The translations under genes were made by a program, and so were the position numbers. Source: Atribacterota bacterium (GTDB lineage: Bacteria; Atribacterota; Phoenicimicrobiia; Phoenicimicrobiales; Phoenicimicrobiaceae). From it: DNA of 14,268 nucleotides. Below the pieces are notes generated by a model. It was given only the letters and a program-made list of their open reading frames with translations. It searched no databases and had not been told where the DNA came from. The DNA lies in assembly GCA_030666935.1 (NCBI GenBank), contig DAOUWX010000027.1:1-14268 (forward strand), read 5' to 3'. Positions within the stretch are counted from its first letter, which is position 1, and each line of letters begins with the position of its first letter. Positions 1 through 7,496 of the stretch are shown here, one piece after another.

Positions 1-1
1 A

Positions 2-58
2 AAAATATTAGTAGGGGTTGTTAAATTAAACGAGATCTTTGAAGAAGTTAGAAAATAA
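2..58 (+). CDS. 3' end of an upstream gene, probably the Opu-type ABC transporter ATPase with CBS domain (partial)
   Basis: Only the last 18 codons are present, ending in TAA at 56-58; the 5' part lies outside the window. The tail reads KILVGVVKLNEIFEEVRK. The pattern Gly-Val-Val-x-Leu-x-x-Ile-Phe-Glu-Glu is typical of the last strand and helix of a CBS domain (compare GVVTLEDI). Glycine betaine/carnitine ABC ATPases of the OpuCA type end in CBS domains that sense ionic strength, and the next two genes are the matching permease and binding protein. The ATPase call rests on that context and a very short tail, so it is tentative. Confidence 0.45.
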   Translation, partial: KILVGVVKLNEIFEEVRK

Positions 59-82
59 AAACATAACAACTTGGAGACAAAC

Positions 83-730
83 ATGATATTCCTTAATTAT
101 TTTTTAGAAAATTATAATAAAATTCTTAGAGCATCATACCAGCATTTCTGTCTTTTTATAATATCACTTATTATCGCAATAATTATAGGAGTAATACTAA
201 GCATAATAGCTACAGAAGAAGGAAAAGAAAAGTTAGGAAAGGTAATTGTCTCTATTACCGGAGCAGCCCAGGCAGTCCCCTCTATTGCCGTTATTGCTTT
301 AGTGTTTATTTATGTGGGCATTGGTGTTGTTCCAGCGATTATCTCTCTAATTATATATAGTCTGGTGCCTATTATTTTTAATGCTACTTCGGGGATTCTA
401 AGTGTCCCCCAAAGCATTATAGAAGCCGGTAAAGGCATGGGGTTTACTCGTAATCAAATTTTATGGAAATTAAAAATTCCCATTGCTATACCAGTTATTA
501 TAGGAGGTATCCGCAGTGCAGCTACTATTATTATAGGAACGGCTGTTGTTGCCTCGGTCATAGGAGGAGGTGGGCTTGGAGACCTAATTTTTATCGGGTT
601 AAGACTTAATAAACCCGAGGCTCTCTTTGCGGGCGCATTTTCTTCGGCTTTAATGGCTATTATTATAGATACAATTTTAGCCTGGGCCGAAAAAAGAGTA
701 ACCCCAAAAGGGCTAAAAATAAAAAAATAA
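83..730 (+). CDS. opuCB: Quaternary-amine/osmoprotectant ABC transporter permease (OpuCB/ProW type)
   Basis: Inner-membrane permease of an ABC importer for glycine betaine, carnitine or choline-like compounds. It has about five to six hydrophobic segments. The cytoplasmic coupling (EAA) loop is clear around residues 115-145: EAGKGMGFTRNQILWKLKIP followed by a Pro- and Gly-rich stretch, which in this family contacts the ATPase. A second typical block, TAVVASVIGGGGLGDLI, lies near residue 160. The reading frame also allows a TTG start at 71, but I chose ATG at 83 because a GGAG ribosome binding site (73-76) lies 6 bases before it and overlaps that TTG. At 215 residues it has the normal length for a stand-alone OpuCB/OpuBB permease, so it is not fused to a binding protein. 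The next gene starts 13 bp downstream in the same operon. The exact paralogue (OpuB, OpuC, OsmY-type) and the substrate cannot be fixed from sequence. Confidence 0.9.
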   Translation: MIFLNYFLENYNKILRASYQHFCLFIISLIIAIIIGVILSIIATEEGKEKLGKVIVSITGAAQAVPSIAVIALVFIYVGIGVVPAIISLIIYSLVPIIFNATSGILSVPQSIIEAGKGMGFTRNQILWKLKIPIAIPVIIGGIRSAATIIIGTAVVASVIGGGGLGDLIFIGLRLNKPEALFAGAFSSALMAIIIDTILAWAEKRVTPKGLKIKK

Positions 731-743
731 AAGGAGTATAAAC

Positions 744-1637
744 ATGAAGAAGTTTTTAATTTTACTTGTCGTGACTTTTTTATTATTTGGAAGTTTTTCT
801 ACTTTCGTTCTAGCAGAGAAAAAGATTACAGTTGGTGCTAAAAATTTTACCGAACAGTATGTCTTGGGAAACATGATAGCTCTATTATTGGAAGCTAACG
901 GTTTTACAGTTGAAGAAAAATTTGGAACTGGTAGTGCAATCACCCGGGAAGGATTGGTATCCGGACAAACAGACATATACCCAGAATATACTGGGACAGC
1001 ATCCCTTGTATATTTAAAACATGAAGAAGTTATTACTGATCCTGCTGTTTTATACGATAAAGTTAAGAAAGAAGACCTTGAAAACGGTATTGTCTGGCTG
1101 GATAGGTCAAACATCAATAATACTTATGCAATGGCTATTAAACAGGAACAGATAGAAGAAGTTGGAACAACTTTATCGGATATGGCTGATTTTGTCAATA
1201 ATTATCCGGGAAACCTTATATTTGGCATTAACCATGAATTTAATGAAAGAGCAGACGGATTCTGGGCAATGGCTAAACATTACAATATGGACGCAAAAGA
1301 AGAAGATATAAAAATAATGGATACCGGACTAGCTTATGAAGCTCTAGATAGAGATCAGATTGATATTACCATGGTCTTTGCAACTGACGGAAAAATTAAA
1401 AAATACAACCTTTTCGTCTTCAAAGACGATAAACAATTCTTCCCCGTATACAATATTTGTGTCAATATAAGAAATGCTACACTGGATAAATACCCGGAAA
1501 TCAGAGAAATCTTAAAACCTATTTCCGAACTGGATGATGTAATCATGCAGGGACTCAATTATCAAGTCGATGCCACAGGGTTACCGGCAAAATTGGTAGC
1601 TAAGAATTTCTTAAGAGAAAAAGGATATATAAAGTAG
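744..1637 (+). CDS. opuCC: Quaternary-amine/osmoprotectant ABC transporter substrate-binding protein (OpuCC/OpuBC type)
   Basis: Extracytoplasmic binding protein for the preceding permease. Residues 1-24 form a signal peptide (two Lys, a hydrophobic core, then VLA before EKK). No lipobox cysteine is visible, so it is probably soluble in a periplasm rather than a lipoprotein; this fits a diderm cell. The mature protein opens with ITVGAKNFTEQYVLGNM, the hallmark start of OpuAC-like type 2 glycine betaine/choline/carnitine binding proteins, and has the EYTGTA block near residue 82. Its 297 residues are normal for the family. AAGGAG at 731-736 lies 7 bases before the ATG. A strong terminator follows 30 bp after the stop, so this is the last gene of the opu operon. 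The ligand could be betaine, carnitine, choline or another small amine. Confidence 0.9.
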   Translation: MKKFLILLVVTFLLFGSFSTFVLAEKKITVGAKNFTEQYVLGNMIALLLEANGFTVEEKFGTGSAITREGLVSGQTDIYPEYTGTASLVYLKHEEVITDPAVLYDKVKKEDLENGIVWLDRSNINNTYAMAIKQEQIEEVGTTLSDMADFVNNYPGNLIFGINHEFNERADGFWAMAKHYNMDAKEEDIKIMDTGLAYEALDRDQIDITMVFATDGKIKKYNLFVFKDDKQFFPVYNICVNIRNATLDKYPEIREILKPISELDDVIMQGLNYQVDATGLPAKLVAKNFLREKGYIK

Positions 1638-1667
1638 TCAGATATCCAGCTCTTTAAAGTCAAATTT

Positions 1668-1706
1668 AAAAAAACACTTTCCGGATTTTCCGGAAAGTGT
1701 TTTTTT
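1668..1706 (+). terminator. Intrinsic terminator after the opu operon
   Basis: Perfect 11-bp stem, CACTTTCCGGA (1675-1685) with TCCGGAAAGTG (1689-1699), around a TTT loop. Seven A residues precede the stem and seven T residues follow it, so the U-tract is excellent on the + strand and the A-tract would also serve the - strand. It sits 30 bp after the binding-protein stop and just before the promoter of the next gene. Confidence 0.92.
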
Positions 1707-1714
1707 AAAAATTA

Positions 1715-1723
1715 TGATATAAT
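1715..1723 (+). promoter_or_regulatory. Extended -10 promoter of the phosphoesterase gene
   Basis: TGATATAAT contains a perfect TATAAT (1718-1723) preceded by TG one base upstream, the extended -10 pattern that tolerates a poor -35 box. No good -35 is seen, since the region at the expected distance is the terminator stem. The predicted transcript would start near 1730, about 34 bases before the ATG. Confidence 0.5.
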
Positions 1724-1763
1724 TAATTTGATATATTAAACAATCCCAAAGGGGATATAAGAA

Positions 1764-2261
1764 ATGAAAATTGGAATTATCTCTGATACCCATGATAATC
1801 TGCCTCAGATAAAAAAAGCAGTGGAGATTTTCAACCAGGAAAAGGTGGAACTGGTTCTGCACGCCGGTGATTTCGTCTCTCCCTTTACTTTTCTAGAGTT
1901 TAAAAATCTAAACTGTCCTCTAAAAGGAGTCTTCGGGAATAATGATGGAGATGAACTTTACCTCCAGGAAAAATTTGAAGGAATTGGAGAAATTTACCCA
2001 GCACCATATGAGACAATCATAGACCATAAAAATATAATTATGCTGCATAAAGAAAAATTAATAGATGCCCTGACAGAAAGTCAGAAATATGATGTGATTA
2101 TATATGGCCATACCCATCGAACTGATTTACATAAAATCGGAAAGACTCTCATTATAAATCCGGGGGAATGTGGAGGCTGGTTAACCGGAAAAAGCACCAT
2201 CGCTTTATTGGACTTAACCAATTTAAAAGCGAAAATTATAGATTTAGCGAGTAACATATAG
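1764..2261 (+). CDS. MJ0936/YfcE-type metallophosphoesterase (cyclic or general phosphodiesterase)
   Basis: Small cytoplasmic calcineurin-like phosphoesterase of 165 residues, the usual length for the MJ0936/YfcE group. The dinuclear metal ligands are all visible: Asp8 and His10 in SDTHDN, Asp36 in HAGDF, Asn59/Asn60 in GNND, His95 in MLHKEK, and His116 and His118 in GHTH. The NPGE block at 132-135 matches the conserved NPGS of the family. Members hydrolyse phosphodiesters such as bis-pNPP in vitro, but physiological substrates are mostly unknown. AAAGGGGA (1748-1755) lies upstream of the ATG. The gene appears monocistronic: terminator and promoter before it, and convergent genes after it. 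It is unlikely to be linked to the sugar locus on the other strand. Confidence 0.9.
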   Translation: MKIGIISDTHDNLPQIKKAVEIFNQEKVELVLHAGDFVSPFTFLEFKNLNCPLKGVFGNNDGDELYLQEKFEGIGEIYPAPYETIIDHKNIIMLHKEKLIDALTESQKYDVIIYGHTHRTDLHKIGKTLIINPGECGGWLTGKSTIALLDLTNLKAKIIDLASNI

Positions 2262-2333
2262 AAATGATCAGTTGGTTAAGATAGCGAAATCATAGGTTTG
2301 TAGTAGTTCGATTCATCGAATCCGTAGTGAAAT

Positions 2334-2490
2334 GGGGCGGATAAATCTGCCCCCTACAATAACCAAAAACTGAATATTTCTCGAAATATAGCATTCTATT
2401 TTCTTATCATTACACTTGCAACTCACAACTATGCGCTAAACGCTGTACGCTCCACGCTAGATTTATTTACTAACAACCAATTTCATTCTC
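2334..2490. repeat. Dispersed composite intergenic repeat, copy 1
   Basis: This copy matches 14115-14252 in the same orientation with substitutions and small indels. It starts with a hairpin, GGGGCGGAT (2334-2342) with ATCTGCCCC (2345-2353; one G-T pair). It continues through a stretch conserved with copy 2 around 2375-2430 (ATTTCTCG, AATATAGCATT, CACTTGCA, CTCACAACTAT) and ends with four tandem heptads of form RCGCTNN (2433-2460). The segment AATTTCATTCTC, also present in copy 2, ends at 2490 inside the kinase stop codon. The inner hairpin left arm present in copy 2 is lost here. It fills most of the 228-bp gap between two convergent genes; a further inverted repeat TTCGAT/ATCGAA lies just outside at 2307-2320. 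No transposase is present. Confidence 0.8.
2366..2389 (-). terminator. Weak candidate terminator for the kinase-end of the sugar operon
   Basis: On the - strand, ATATTTC-GA-GAAATAT (2389-2374) forms a 7-bp AT-rich hairpin with a 2-base loop, followed after three bases by five T residues (TTTTT at 2370-2366). It lies about 100 bp after the kinase stop codon. The stem is weak and lies inside the dispersed repeat, so the call is uncertain; no better candidate exists in this gap. Confidence 0.3.
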
Positions 2491-4142
2491 TACCTTCTCT
2501 TTAATCTCTCCATTACCTGGTTGTCTTCCAGACCAAAATAATCATGTAATCTTCTATATTCCGCGAATAATTGGTTATAAACTTCTACGTTCTCTAGGAT
2601 AGGAAGATAGGCTTTCTTCTCGAGGGAGGCCATATATTCTACTGCGTCTTTAATAGAGTTATATCCTCCAGCTTTACTTCCTGCGGCCAGAGCCCCGAAC
2701 ATAGCTGCCCCTAAAGCAGAGGCTTGACGAGAAGAAACAATCTTAATTTCCCTGTCTGTCACGTCAGCGTAAATCTGCATTAACAGTTTATCTTTATGGG
2801 GCATCCCTCCACAGGCATAAAGTTCCTCTATCGGTAAACCATTATTTACAAAAGTTTCTATAATTATTCGAGTTCCAAAAGCAGTAGATTCAATTAAGGC
2901 TCTATAGATCTCCTCTGGTTTGGTATTTAAAGTTAAGCCAATAAGTAAGCCAGATAGGTCAGTATTATTCAAGATAGAACGATTACCATTCCACCAATCC
3001 AGGGCAATAAGTCCGTTCTCTCCCGGTTTTAATTTGCTCGCTTTTTCCTCGAGAAGGCGATAGATATCAAGACCCCTTTCTTTAGCTTCTCTTTCATAAG
3101 TAACTGGAATACAATTAGACATAAACCAGTCAAATATATCTCCTACCGCGGCCTGCCCTGCTTCGTAACCGAAGTAACCAGGGAGAATACCGTCTTTCAC
3201 TACTCCTGGTATTCCCGGTATCAGCTTTTGTTCTTTACTCAACAACATATGACAGGTGGAGGTCCCCATAATTAATACCATCTTACCTGGATTGGTAACC
3301 GTGGCAGCAGGAACTGCAGAATGGGCATCTATTATTCCTACGGCTATGGGAATATTCTCATTTAAACCAGTAAACTGAGCCATTTTAGGAGTTAGGCTCC
3401 CTGCTTTAGAACCAATAGGATAAATATCCTTGGAAAGTTTCTCTTTTACAATATTTTTTAATTTTGGATGAAGAGCGGCAAAAAACTTTGGAGAAGGATA
3501 GCCTTCTTTTTTATCCCAAATAGCTTTGTAACCAGCATTACAGGAACTACGCCTTTCTTGACCGGTTAGTTGAAGTATAATCCAATCTCCTGCCTCAATA
3601 AAACGATCGGCTGCTTCGTAGACTTCGGGGGCTTCTTCCAGGATCTGCCAGATTTTAGGTAACATCCATTCCGAAGAGATTTTATCTCCATAACGATGAA
3701 TAAATTTTTCCTGACGTTTTAAAGCAATATCTTTTAATTTATTAGCGTAAGGTTCTGCAGAGTGGTGTTTCCAAAGTTTCACCCAGGAATGGGGATTACT
3801 CTTCCATTTATCTTTCATACAAAGAGGAGTACCTTGTTTATCGATAGGAAGAATAGTACAGGAAGTAAAATCTACACCTATACCAATTATATCCTTAGGG
3901 GAAACATTAGATTTTTTCAGTACCTCAGGTATAGCACATTTTAAAACCCCTAAATAATCATCCGGGTTCTGCAGGGCCCAATCGAAACCTAATTTAATTT
4001 TACTATTAGGAAGAACTTCATCTATTACTCCATCAGGATAAGAATAAACAGCGGTGGCTAATTCTTCTCCGGTTCCTACATTAACTAATACTGCCCTGCT
4101 ATCCAAGGTACCAAAATCTAAACCGATAGTATACTTACTCAT
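2490..4142 (-). CDS. araB: AraB-type ribulokinase (FGGY family)
   Basis: ATP-dependent sugar kinase of 550 residues, the AraB length and longer than xylulokinases or FucK (about 480-500). The first phosphate loop reads GLDFGTLDSRAVLV (residues 7-20). AraB-type substrate blocks follow: KLWKHHSAEPYANKL near 122-136 and SSEWMLPKIWQ near 156-166. The catalytic Asp272 lies in GIIDAH. ATP-domain blocks are GTSTCH (293-298), YEAGQAAVGD (326-335) and a late CGGMPHKDKLLMQIYAD. AraB converts L-ribulose to L-ribulose 5-phosphate, and the E. coli enzyme is known to accept D-ribulose too. No araA or araD is nearby; the partner is fucI, 21 bp upstream, so D-ribulose from D-arabinose is the more likely substrate here (inference). 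The purine-rich GAGGGGAGGAAGG precedes the ATG. It is the last gene of the cluster. Confidence 0.9.
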   Translation of the reverse strand: MSKYTIGLDFGTLDSRAVLVNVGTGEELATAVYSYPDGVIDEVLPNSKIKLGFDWALQNPDDYLGVLKCAIPEVLKKSNVSPKDIIGIGVDFTSCTILPIDKQGTPLCMKDKWKSNPHSWVKLWKHHSAEPYANKLKDIALKRQEKFIHRYGDKISSEWMLPKIWQILEEAPEVYEAADRFIEAGDWIILQLTGQERRSSCNAGYKAIWDKKEGYPSPKFFAALHPKLKNIVKEKLSKDIYPIGSKAGSLTPKMAQFTGLNENIPIAVGIIDAHSAVPAATVTNPGKMVLIMGTSTCHMLLSKEQKLIPGIPGVVKDGILPGYFGYEAGQAAVGDIFDWFMSNCIPVTYEREAKERGLDIYRLLEEKASKLKPGENGLIALDWWNGNRSILNNTDLSGLLIGLTLNTKPEEIYRALIESTAFGTRIIIETFVNNGLPIEELYACGGMPHKDKLLMQIYADVTDREIKIVSSRQASALGAAMFGALAAGSKAGGYNSIKDAVEYMASLEKKAYLPILENVEVYNQLFAEYRRLHDYFGLEDNQVMERLKRR

Positions 4143-4163
4143 AACAGCCTTCCTCCCCTCCTT

Positions 4164-5960
4164 CTACTTTTTCCCGTATAATGGTCCAAAATTAGCACAG
4201 GCTCTAAAGTCTGCTCCTTCTAAATCAGAAGTACCAAAAGAAGCCCAGGTTTTAGGTCTGAATATCTTCTCTTCTTCGACATTATGCATGACTACCGGTA
4301 TCCTGAGCATTGAGGTAAGAGTAATCAGGTCTTTTCCGATATGTCCATAACTGATCGCTCCATGGTTAGCTCCCCAATTGTTCATCACCGAATAGACATC
4401 TCTAAAAGCCCCTTTACCAGTTAGGATAGGGGCAAACCAGGTGGTGGGCCAGGTGGGATCAGTGCGTTCATCTAAGATGTGATGTATCTCGGAAGGGAGA
4501 TCTACCGTATAGCCTTCAGCAATTTGTAATACCGGCCCTAAGCCTTTTACAAGGTTTATCCTTACCATGGTAACCGGCATTATGCCTTGAGTATAGAAGG
4601 TAGAGGAATACCCTCCTCCCCGGAAATATTCTAAATTGGCCGGACTCCATTTAGTATTTTTTAAGCACCTTTTCACTTCTTCTTCGGTTATTTTCCAGAA
4701 GGGTTTCATGGTCGATTTTCCATCTTCCTTCTGCTTTCCGGTAGCATCTAAGGTGGTAGCACCGGAATTAATCAGATGAAGCATTCCATCTTTGGCTAGG
4801 CCAGTCAGCTCTTTTCCGGTCACTCTCTTTACGGCCTCAGGGCTCCAGTAAGTTCGTATATCGGAAAATATCTGTGCTCTATCGGTTAAGAGGTGATTAA
4901 ATAGCATGGAGATTCCGTTTAAGCTATCGTTCTCCGTGGCAAAGACAAAGGTCTCTCTTGTCCCGTTCCAATCAAAAGAAGTGTTTAAGATAGTCTCCAT
5001 AAAGTCACCGTTAGGGAAATGGTCAGTCCATTGTCTCTGGCCTTGAAAGCCGGCAGCAAGGGCATTATGTCCTTCGGCCTCTTCGGTAAACCCTAGTTCA
5101 GTTAACTTTGGATTGCCCACCATTAAATCACGGGCTATCAAGGTCATTTTGATTACCATCTCCCACTCGGCATCTTTTTGGGGGCGGTAGTGTTTTAAGT
5201 CTTCTCTATTGCGGTCTTCTCCTTCTTTGCAGTTCTCTTTAACCCAATGAAGAGCTCTTTCATATTCTTCTTTATCATATATCTCTTCTTCTATCCTTCT
5301 TATTATCTCAGTCATATCTACATATTCGTTTCTCATCCCCAGATAATCTTGGAAGAAGGAGGGATCAATTTGGGAACCGGCAATCCCCATAGAGACACTG
5401 CCGATAGAAAGATAAGATTTTCCTCTCATGGTGGCTACAGCCAGTCCGGCTTTAGTGAATTGTAATAATTTTTGTTCTACGTCTTTAGGGATACTATTAT
5501 CATTTTGATCCTGGACATCTTTACCGTAGATACCAAAAGCCGGTAGTCCTGCCTGGTCATGACCGGCAAGGGCAGCGGAGAGATATACTGCTCCCGGTCT
5601 TTCGGTTCCGTTAAATCCCCAGATAGCCTTGGGGATAAGAGGGTCCATATCTATGGTTTCCATTCCATAACACCAGCAGGGAGTTACACTCAAGGATACT
5701 CCTACCCCTTCTTGTATAAATTTATCGGCACATCTGGCAGCCTCAGCTACTCCTCCGATGGTGGTATCGGAGATTACACATTCAACCGGTAAACCATTAG
5801 AGTGTCTTAACTTTTTACAAATCAGATCTGCGGTAGACTTCGCCATTCTCATAGTTTGCTCTTCAAGTGATTCTCTAATCCCTTTTCGACGTCCATCAAT
5901 GATGGGACGGATACCGACCTTGGGAAGTCTTCCTGGTAGTCTTTTTTGAATATTTGGCAT
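4164..5960 (-). CDS. fucI: L-fucose isomerase / D-arabinose isomerase
   Basis: Full-length FucI of 598 residues (E. coli about 591). It isomerises L-fucose to L-fuculose and, as known for the family, D-arabinose to D-ribulose, with Mn2+. Conserved blocks are present in order: KVGIRPIIDGRRKGIRESLE (14-33), TPCWCYGMETID, WGFNGTERPGAVYL, GFQGQRQWTDHFPNGDFME (304-322), ATENDSLNG (341-349), YFRGGG (445-450), GLGPVLQIAEG and WGANHGAISYGHIG. The metal ligands equivalent to Glu, Asp and His of the E. coli enzyme appear to be Glu322, Asp345 and His533. GAGGTGA lies 4 bases before the ATG. No fuculose-1-phosphate aldolase (FucA) or FucK is in the window, while an AraB-type kinase follows directly, so D-arabinose is the better substrate guess than L-fucose. 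That preference is inference; the family call is firm. Confidence 0.93.
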   Translation of the reverse strand: MPNIQKRLPGRLPKVGIRPIIDGRRKGIRESLEEQTMRMAKSTADLICKKLRHSNGLPVECVISDTTIGGVAEAARCADKFIQEGVGVSLSVTPCWCYGMETIDMDPLIPKAIWGFNGTERPGAVYLSAALAGHDQAGLPAFGIYGKDVQDQNDNSIPKDVEQKLLQFTKAGLAVATMRGKSYLSIGSVSMGIAGSQIDPSFFQDYLGMRNEYVDMTEIIRRIEEEIYDKEEYERALHWVKENCKEGEDRNREDLKHYRPQKDAEWEMVIKMTLIARDLMVGNPKLTELGFTEEAEGHNALAAGFQGQRQWTDHFPNGDFMETILNTSFDWNGTRETFVFATENDSLNGISMLFNHLLTDRAQIFSDIRTYWSPEAVKRVTGKELTGLAKDGMLHLINSGATTLDATGKQKEDGKSTMKPFWKITEEEVKRCLKNTKWSPANLEYFRGGGYSSTFYTQGIMPVTMVRINLVKGLGPVLQIAEGYTVDLPSEIHHILDERTDPTWPTTWFAPILTGKGAFRDVYSVMNNWGANHGAISYGHIGKDLITLTSMLRIPVVMHNVEEEKIFRPKTWASFGTSDLEGADFRACANFGPLYGKK

Positions 5961-6034
5961 ATTTCACCTCTTCAATAATTATTGTGAATGAATCTAATTT
6001 CTTAAAATAAATTAAAATTATCTCCGATTATGTT

Positions 6035-6928
6035 TTAAAGATAATTTTTGATGATTTCTTTTACTTCATTGCTCAACCTATTTTTTTCATTCTGACCAAG
6101 GCCCAACAACGGTTTCCTGGTAAAAGATGGTTTAAAACCCCGATAAACAAGAGCTTGTTTAAAATAAGCTAAGTTTGTACCATATTTTAATACACCGGCT
6201 ATATTTCTGATGATAACCTGTATTTCATGTGCTTTGTCGTAATTTTTCCTTTTTATAGCCTGATAAAATTCTATGAATACTTCGGGAAAAACATTGGCGT
6301 TTCCTGAAACACTCCCTTTGGCTCCGTACAATATAGCCGGCATCAAGATATTGTCTGACCCGATAATTACCTCAAAATCATCCGGAGTTTCATCGATTAA
6401 TCGGCTTAATCTCAACATATCTTCCATGCTATTTTTAATTCCCACTATATTTTTTATTTCAGCTAATTTAGACACGGTTTCCGGTAGTAAATCATTTCTG
6501 GAACAGCCAGGAAGATTGTAAAGATAAACCGGAAAATTATCACTAACGCTTTTCGCTATCTCCAGGTAATATCCTTCCATCTCTTGCTGGCTTACATTAT
6601 AGTAAAAGGGAGTAATCGCTCCTATGCCAACTGCCCCTATACCTTCAGCATGTCGGGCTAAATCACAGGCTTCTTTAGTAGATATAGAACCAATCTGGAT
6701 GAAGATATTTCCTCTATCTCCGACATATTTTACTATTAATTCCGCAACTATCTTTCTTTCTTCTATATCCATTAAAAATACTTCACCGGTAGTTCCTAAA
6801 ATATAAAAATCCTTAACCCCGGCCTTAATCAAGAAGTCAAAATGTGTTTTGATACCCTCTGGGTCAATTTTGCCCTTTTCATTAAATGGGGTAATTGTAG
6901 GAACTATAAGATCTTTCATTTTTTTCAT
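6035..6928 (-). CDS. DapA/NanA-family pyruvate-forming aldolase (candidate KDO aldolase)
   Basis: Class I Schiff-base aldolase of 297 residues, the usual length for the dihydrodipicolinate synthase/N-acetylneuraminate lyase family. Visible landmarks: GTTGE (45-49, pyruvate carboxylate site), Tyr137 in YLYNLP (catalytic tyrosine), Lys165 in GIKNS (Schiff-base lysine) and GSD (190-192). The Arg that binds aspartate semialdehyde in DapA (N-x-P-G/S-R-T) is replaced by Cys142 (NLPGCSR), so lysine biosynthesis is unlikely. Together with the TRAP transporter, YhcH protein, KdsB, FucI and kinase around it, a lyase releasing pyruvate and an aldose is expected; KDO giving pyruvate and D-arabinose would fit every neighbour. 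N-acetylneuraminate, 2-keto-3-deoxygluconate or related acids remain possible. AGAGGTG lies 8 bases before the chosen ATG; a second ATG three codons in is less well spaced. Confidence 0.85.
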   Translation of the reverse strand: MKKMKDLIVPTITPFNEKGKIDPEGIKTHFDFLIKAGVKDFYILGTTGEVFLMDIEERKIVAELIVKYVGDRGNIFIQIGSISTKEACDLARHAEGIGAVGIGAITPFYYNVSQQEMEGYYLEIAKSVSDNFPVYLYNLPGCSRNDLLPETVSKLAEIKNIVGIKNSMEDMLRLSRLIDETPDDFEVIIGSDNILMPAILYGAKGSVSGNANVFPEVFIEFYQAIKRKNYDKAHEIQVIIRNIAGVLKYGTNLAYFKQALVYRGFKPSFTRKPLLGLGQNEKNRLSNEVKEIIKNYL

Positions 6929-6978
6929 TGAGTCGCACCTCTTTGATTATAAATTTTTCCTTAAACAACATATTAATG

Positions 6979-7431
6979 TTAATCAATAAGAATTTTTAGT
7001 ACAATTTTTTTTATAGCTTCAGGCTTTTCTATAGCAACGCCCGGCATATGCACATCTTGAGGAGTAAGAATAACAAAAGTGCCAGCTGGTATAATAAAAT
7101 AACTTCCGGTTCCTTTAAAAAATAAAATATCTTTTTCTTCATCATATTCTGTGTAATTTTGCATTTGCCCTAAATTAGCATAACCAATTTGTTCCTTATT
7201 TTTCACTACAAATTGAATATCTATATAACGACGGTGAGCTTCCCACAATCCTTCTTCTTTAGGGCGAGTAAAATAATTGTCTACTATAGCATAAATACTA
7301 GTCCCTTCGATTTCATATTTTCCTGGATTTAATCTTGATAAATCTATATTTCTTAAAAAATTAAATGCCTTATTAAATCTATTATTTACTTCATGATATA
7401 AATTAGCATTTTCAAGCACATCAATAATCAT
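6979..7431 (-). CDS. YhcH/YjgK/YiaL (EbgC, TabA) family cupin, likely sugar-acid anomerase
   Basis: Small cupin of 150 residues, the normal length for the DUF386 family (YhcH, YiaL, TabA, EbgC). Family motifs are clear: EAHRRYIDIQ (64-73), GSYFIIPAG and the strand TPQDVHMPG (123-131), with Glu64, His66 and His128 as likely metal or substrate ligands. YhcH (NanQ) lies in sialic-acid operons and has been reported to speed interconversion of sialic-acid anomers. By analogy this protein may open or invert the ring of the 2-keto sugar acid so that the aldolase 50 bp downstream can use it (inference). An in-frame TAA just upstream excludes a longer start. The ATG overlaps the stop of a possible 22-codon leader ORF, and no strong ribosome binding site of its own is seen, so translation may be coupled. 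Confidence 0.88.
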   Translation of the reverse strand: MIIDVLENANLYHEVNNRFNKAFNFLRNIDLSRLNPGKYEIEGTSIYAIVDNYFTRPKEEGLWEAHRRYIDIQFVVKNKEQIGYANLGQMQNYTEYDEEKDILFFKGTGSYFIIPAGTFVILTPQDVHMPGVAIEKPEAIKKIVLKILID

Positions 7432-7496
7432 TTTTTACATATCTCGCTTTTTATTAAAACATTCTTAAATATAACAAAAAATAATTTTTTCTTCAT
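7428..7496 (-). CDS. Possible 22-residue leader peptide coupled to the YhcH-like gene
   Basis: An ATG at 7496 is preceded by GGAG (7508-7505) with 8-base spacing and reads 22 codons: a Lys-rich start, a Phe/Leu/Val core and a Lys-rich end (MKKKLFFVIF, then KNVLIKSEICKK). Its TGA overlaps the next ATG as ATGA, the classic arrangement for translational coupling, and the downstream gene lacks a good site of its own. The peptide resembles nothing I know. It may be a leader whose only role is to load ribosomes, a small membrane peptide, or chance. Confidence 0.38.
   Translation of the reverse strand: MKKKLFFVIFKNVLIKSEICKK

Noticed and set aside
713..1117. A 134-codon open frame on the - strand
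   Set aside because: It lies antisense within the clear OpuCC-type gene and its product has no recognisable family features; the same holds for the other antisense frames inside fucI, araB, dctM, dctP and the aldolase gene.
2334..2353. The GGGGCGGAT hairpin as terminator of the kinase operon or of the phosphoesterase gene
   Set aside because: No U-tract follows on either strand, and the same hairpin occurs in copy 2 where no gene ends. It belongs to the dispersed repeat.
2433..2460. The short tandem heptads as a CRISPR array
   Set aside because: The units are 7 bp, contiguous and without spacers, and there are no cas genes.
4164..5960. A plain L-fucose catabolic operon
   Set aside because: FucK and FucA are missing, the kinase is AraB-type, and the transporter and aldolase point to a carboxylated sugar. 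It is not fully excluded, but less well supported.
6035..6928. Dihydrodipicolinate synthase for lysine biosynthesis
   Set aside because: The DapA substrate arginine is replaced by Cys142 and the genes around it are for sugar-acid use, not amino-acid synthesis.
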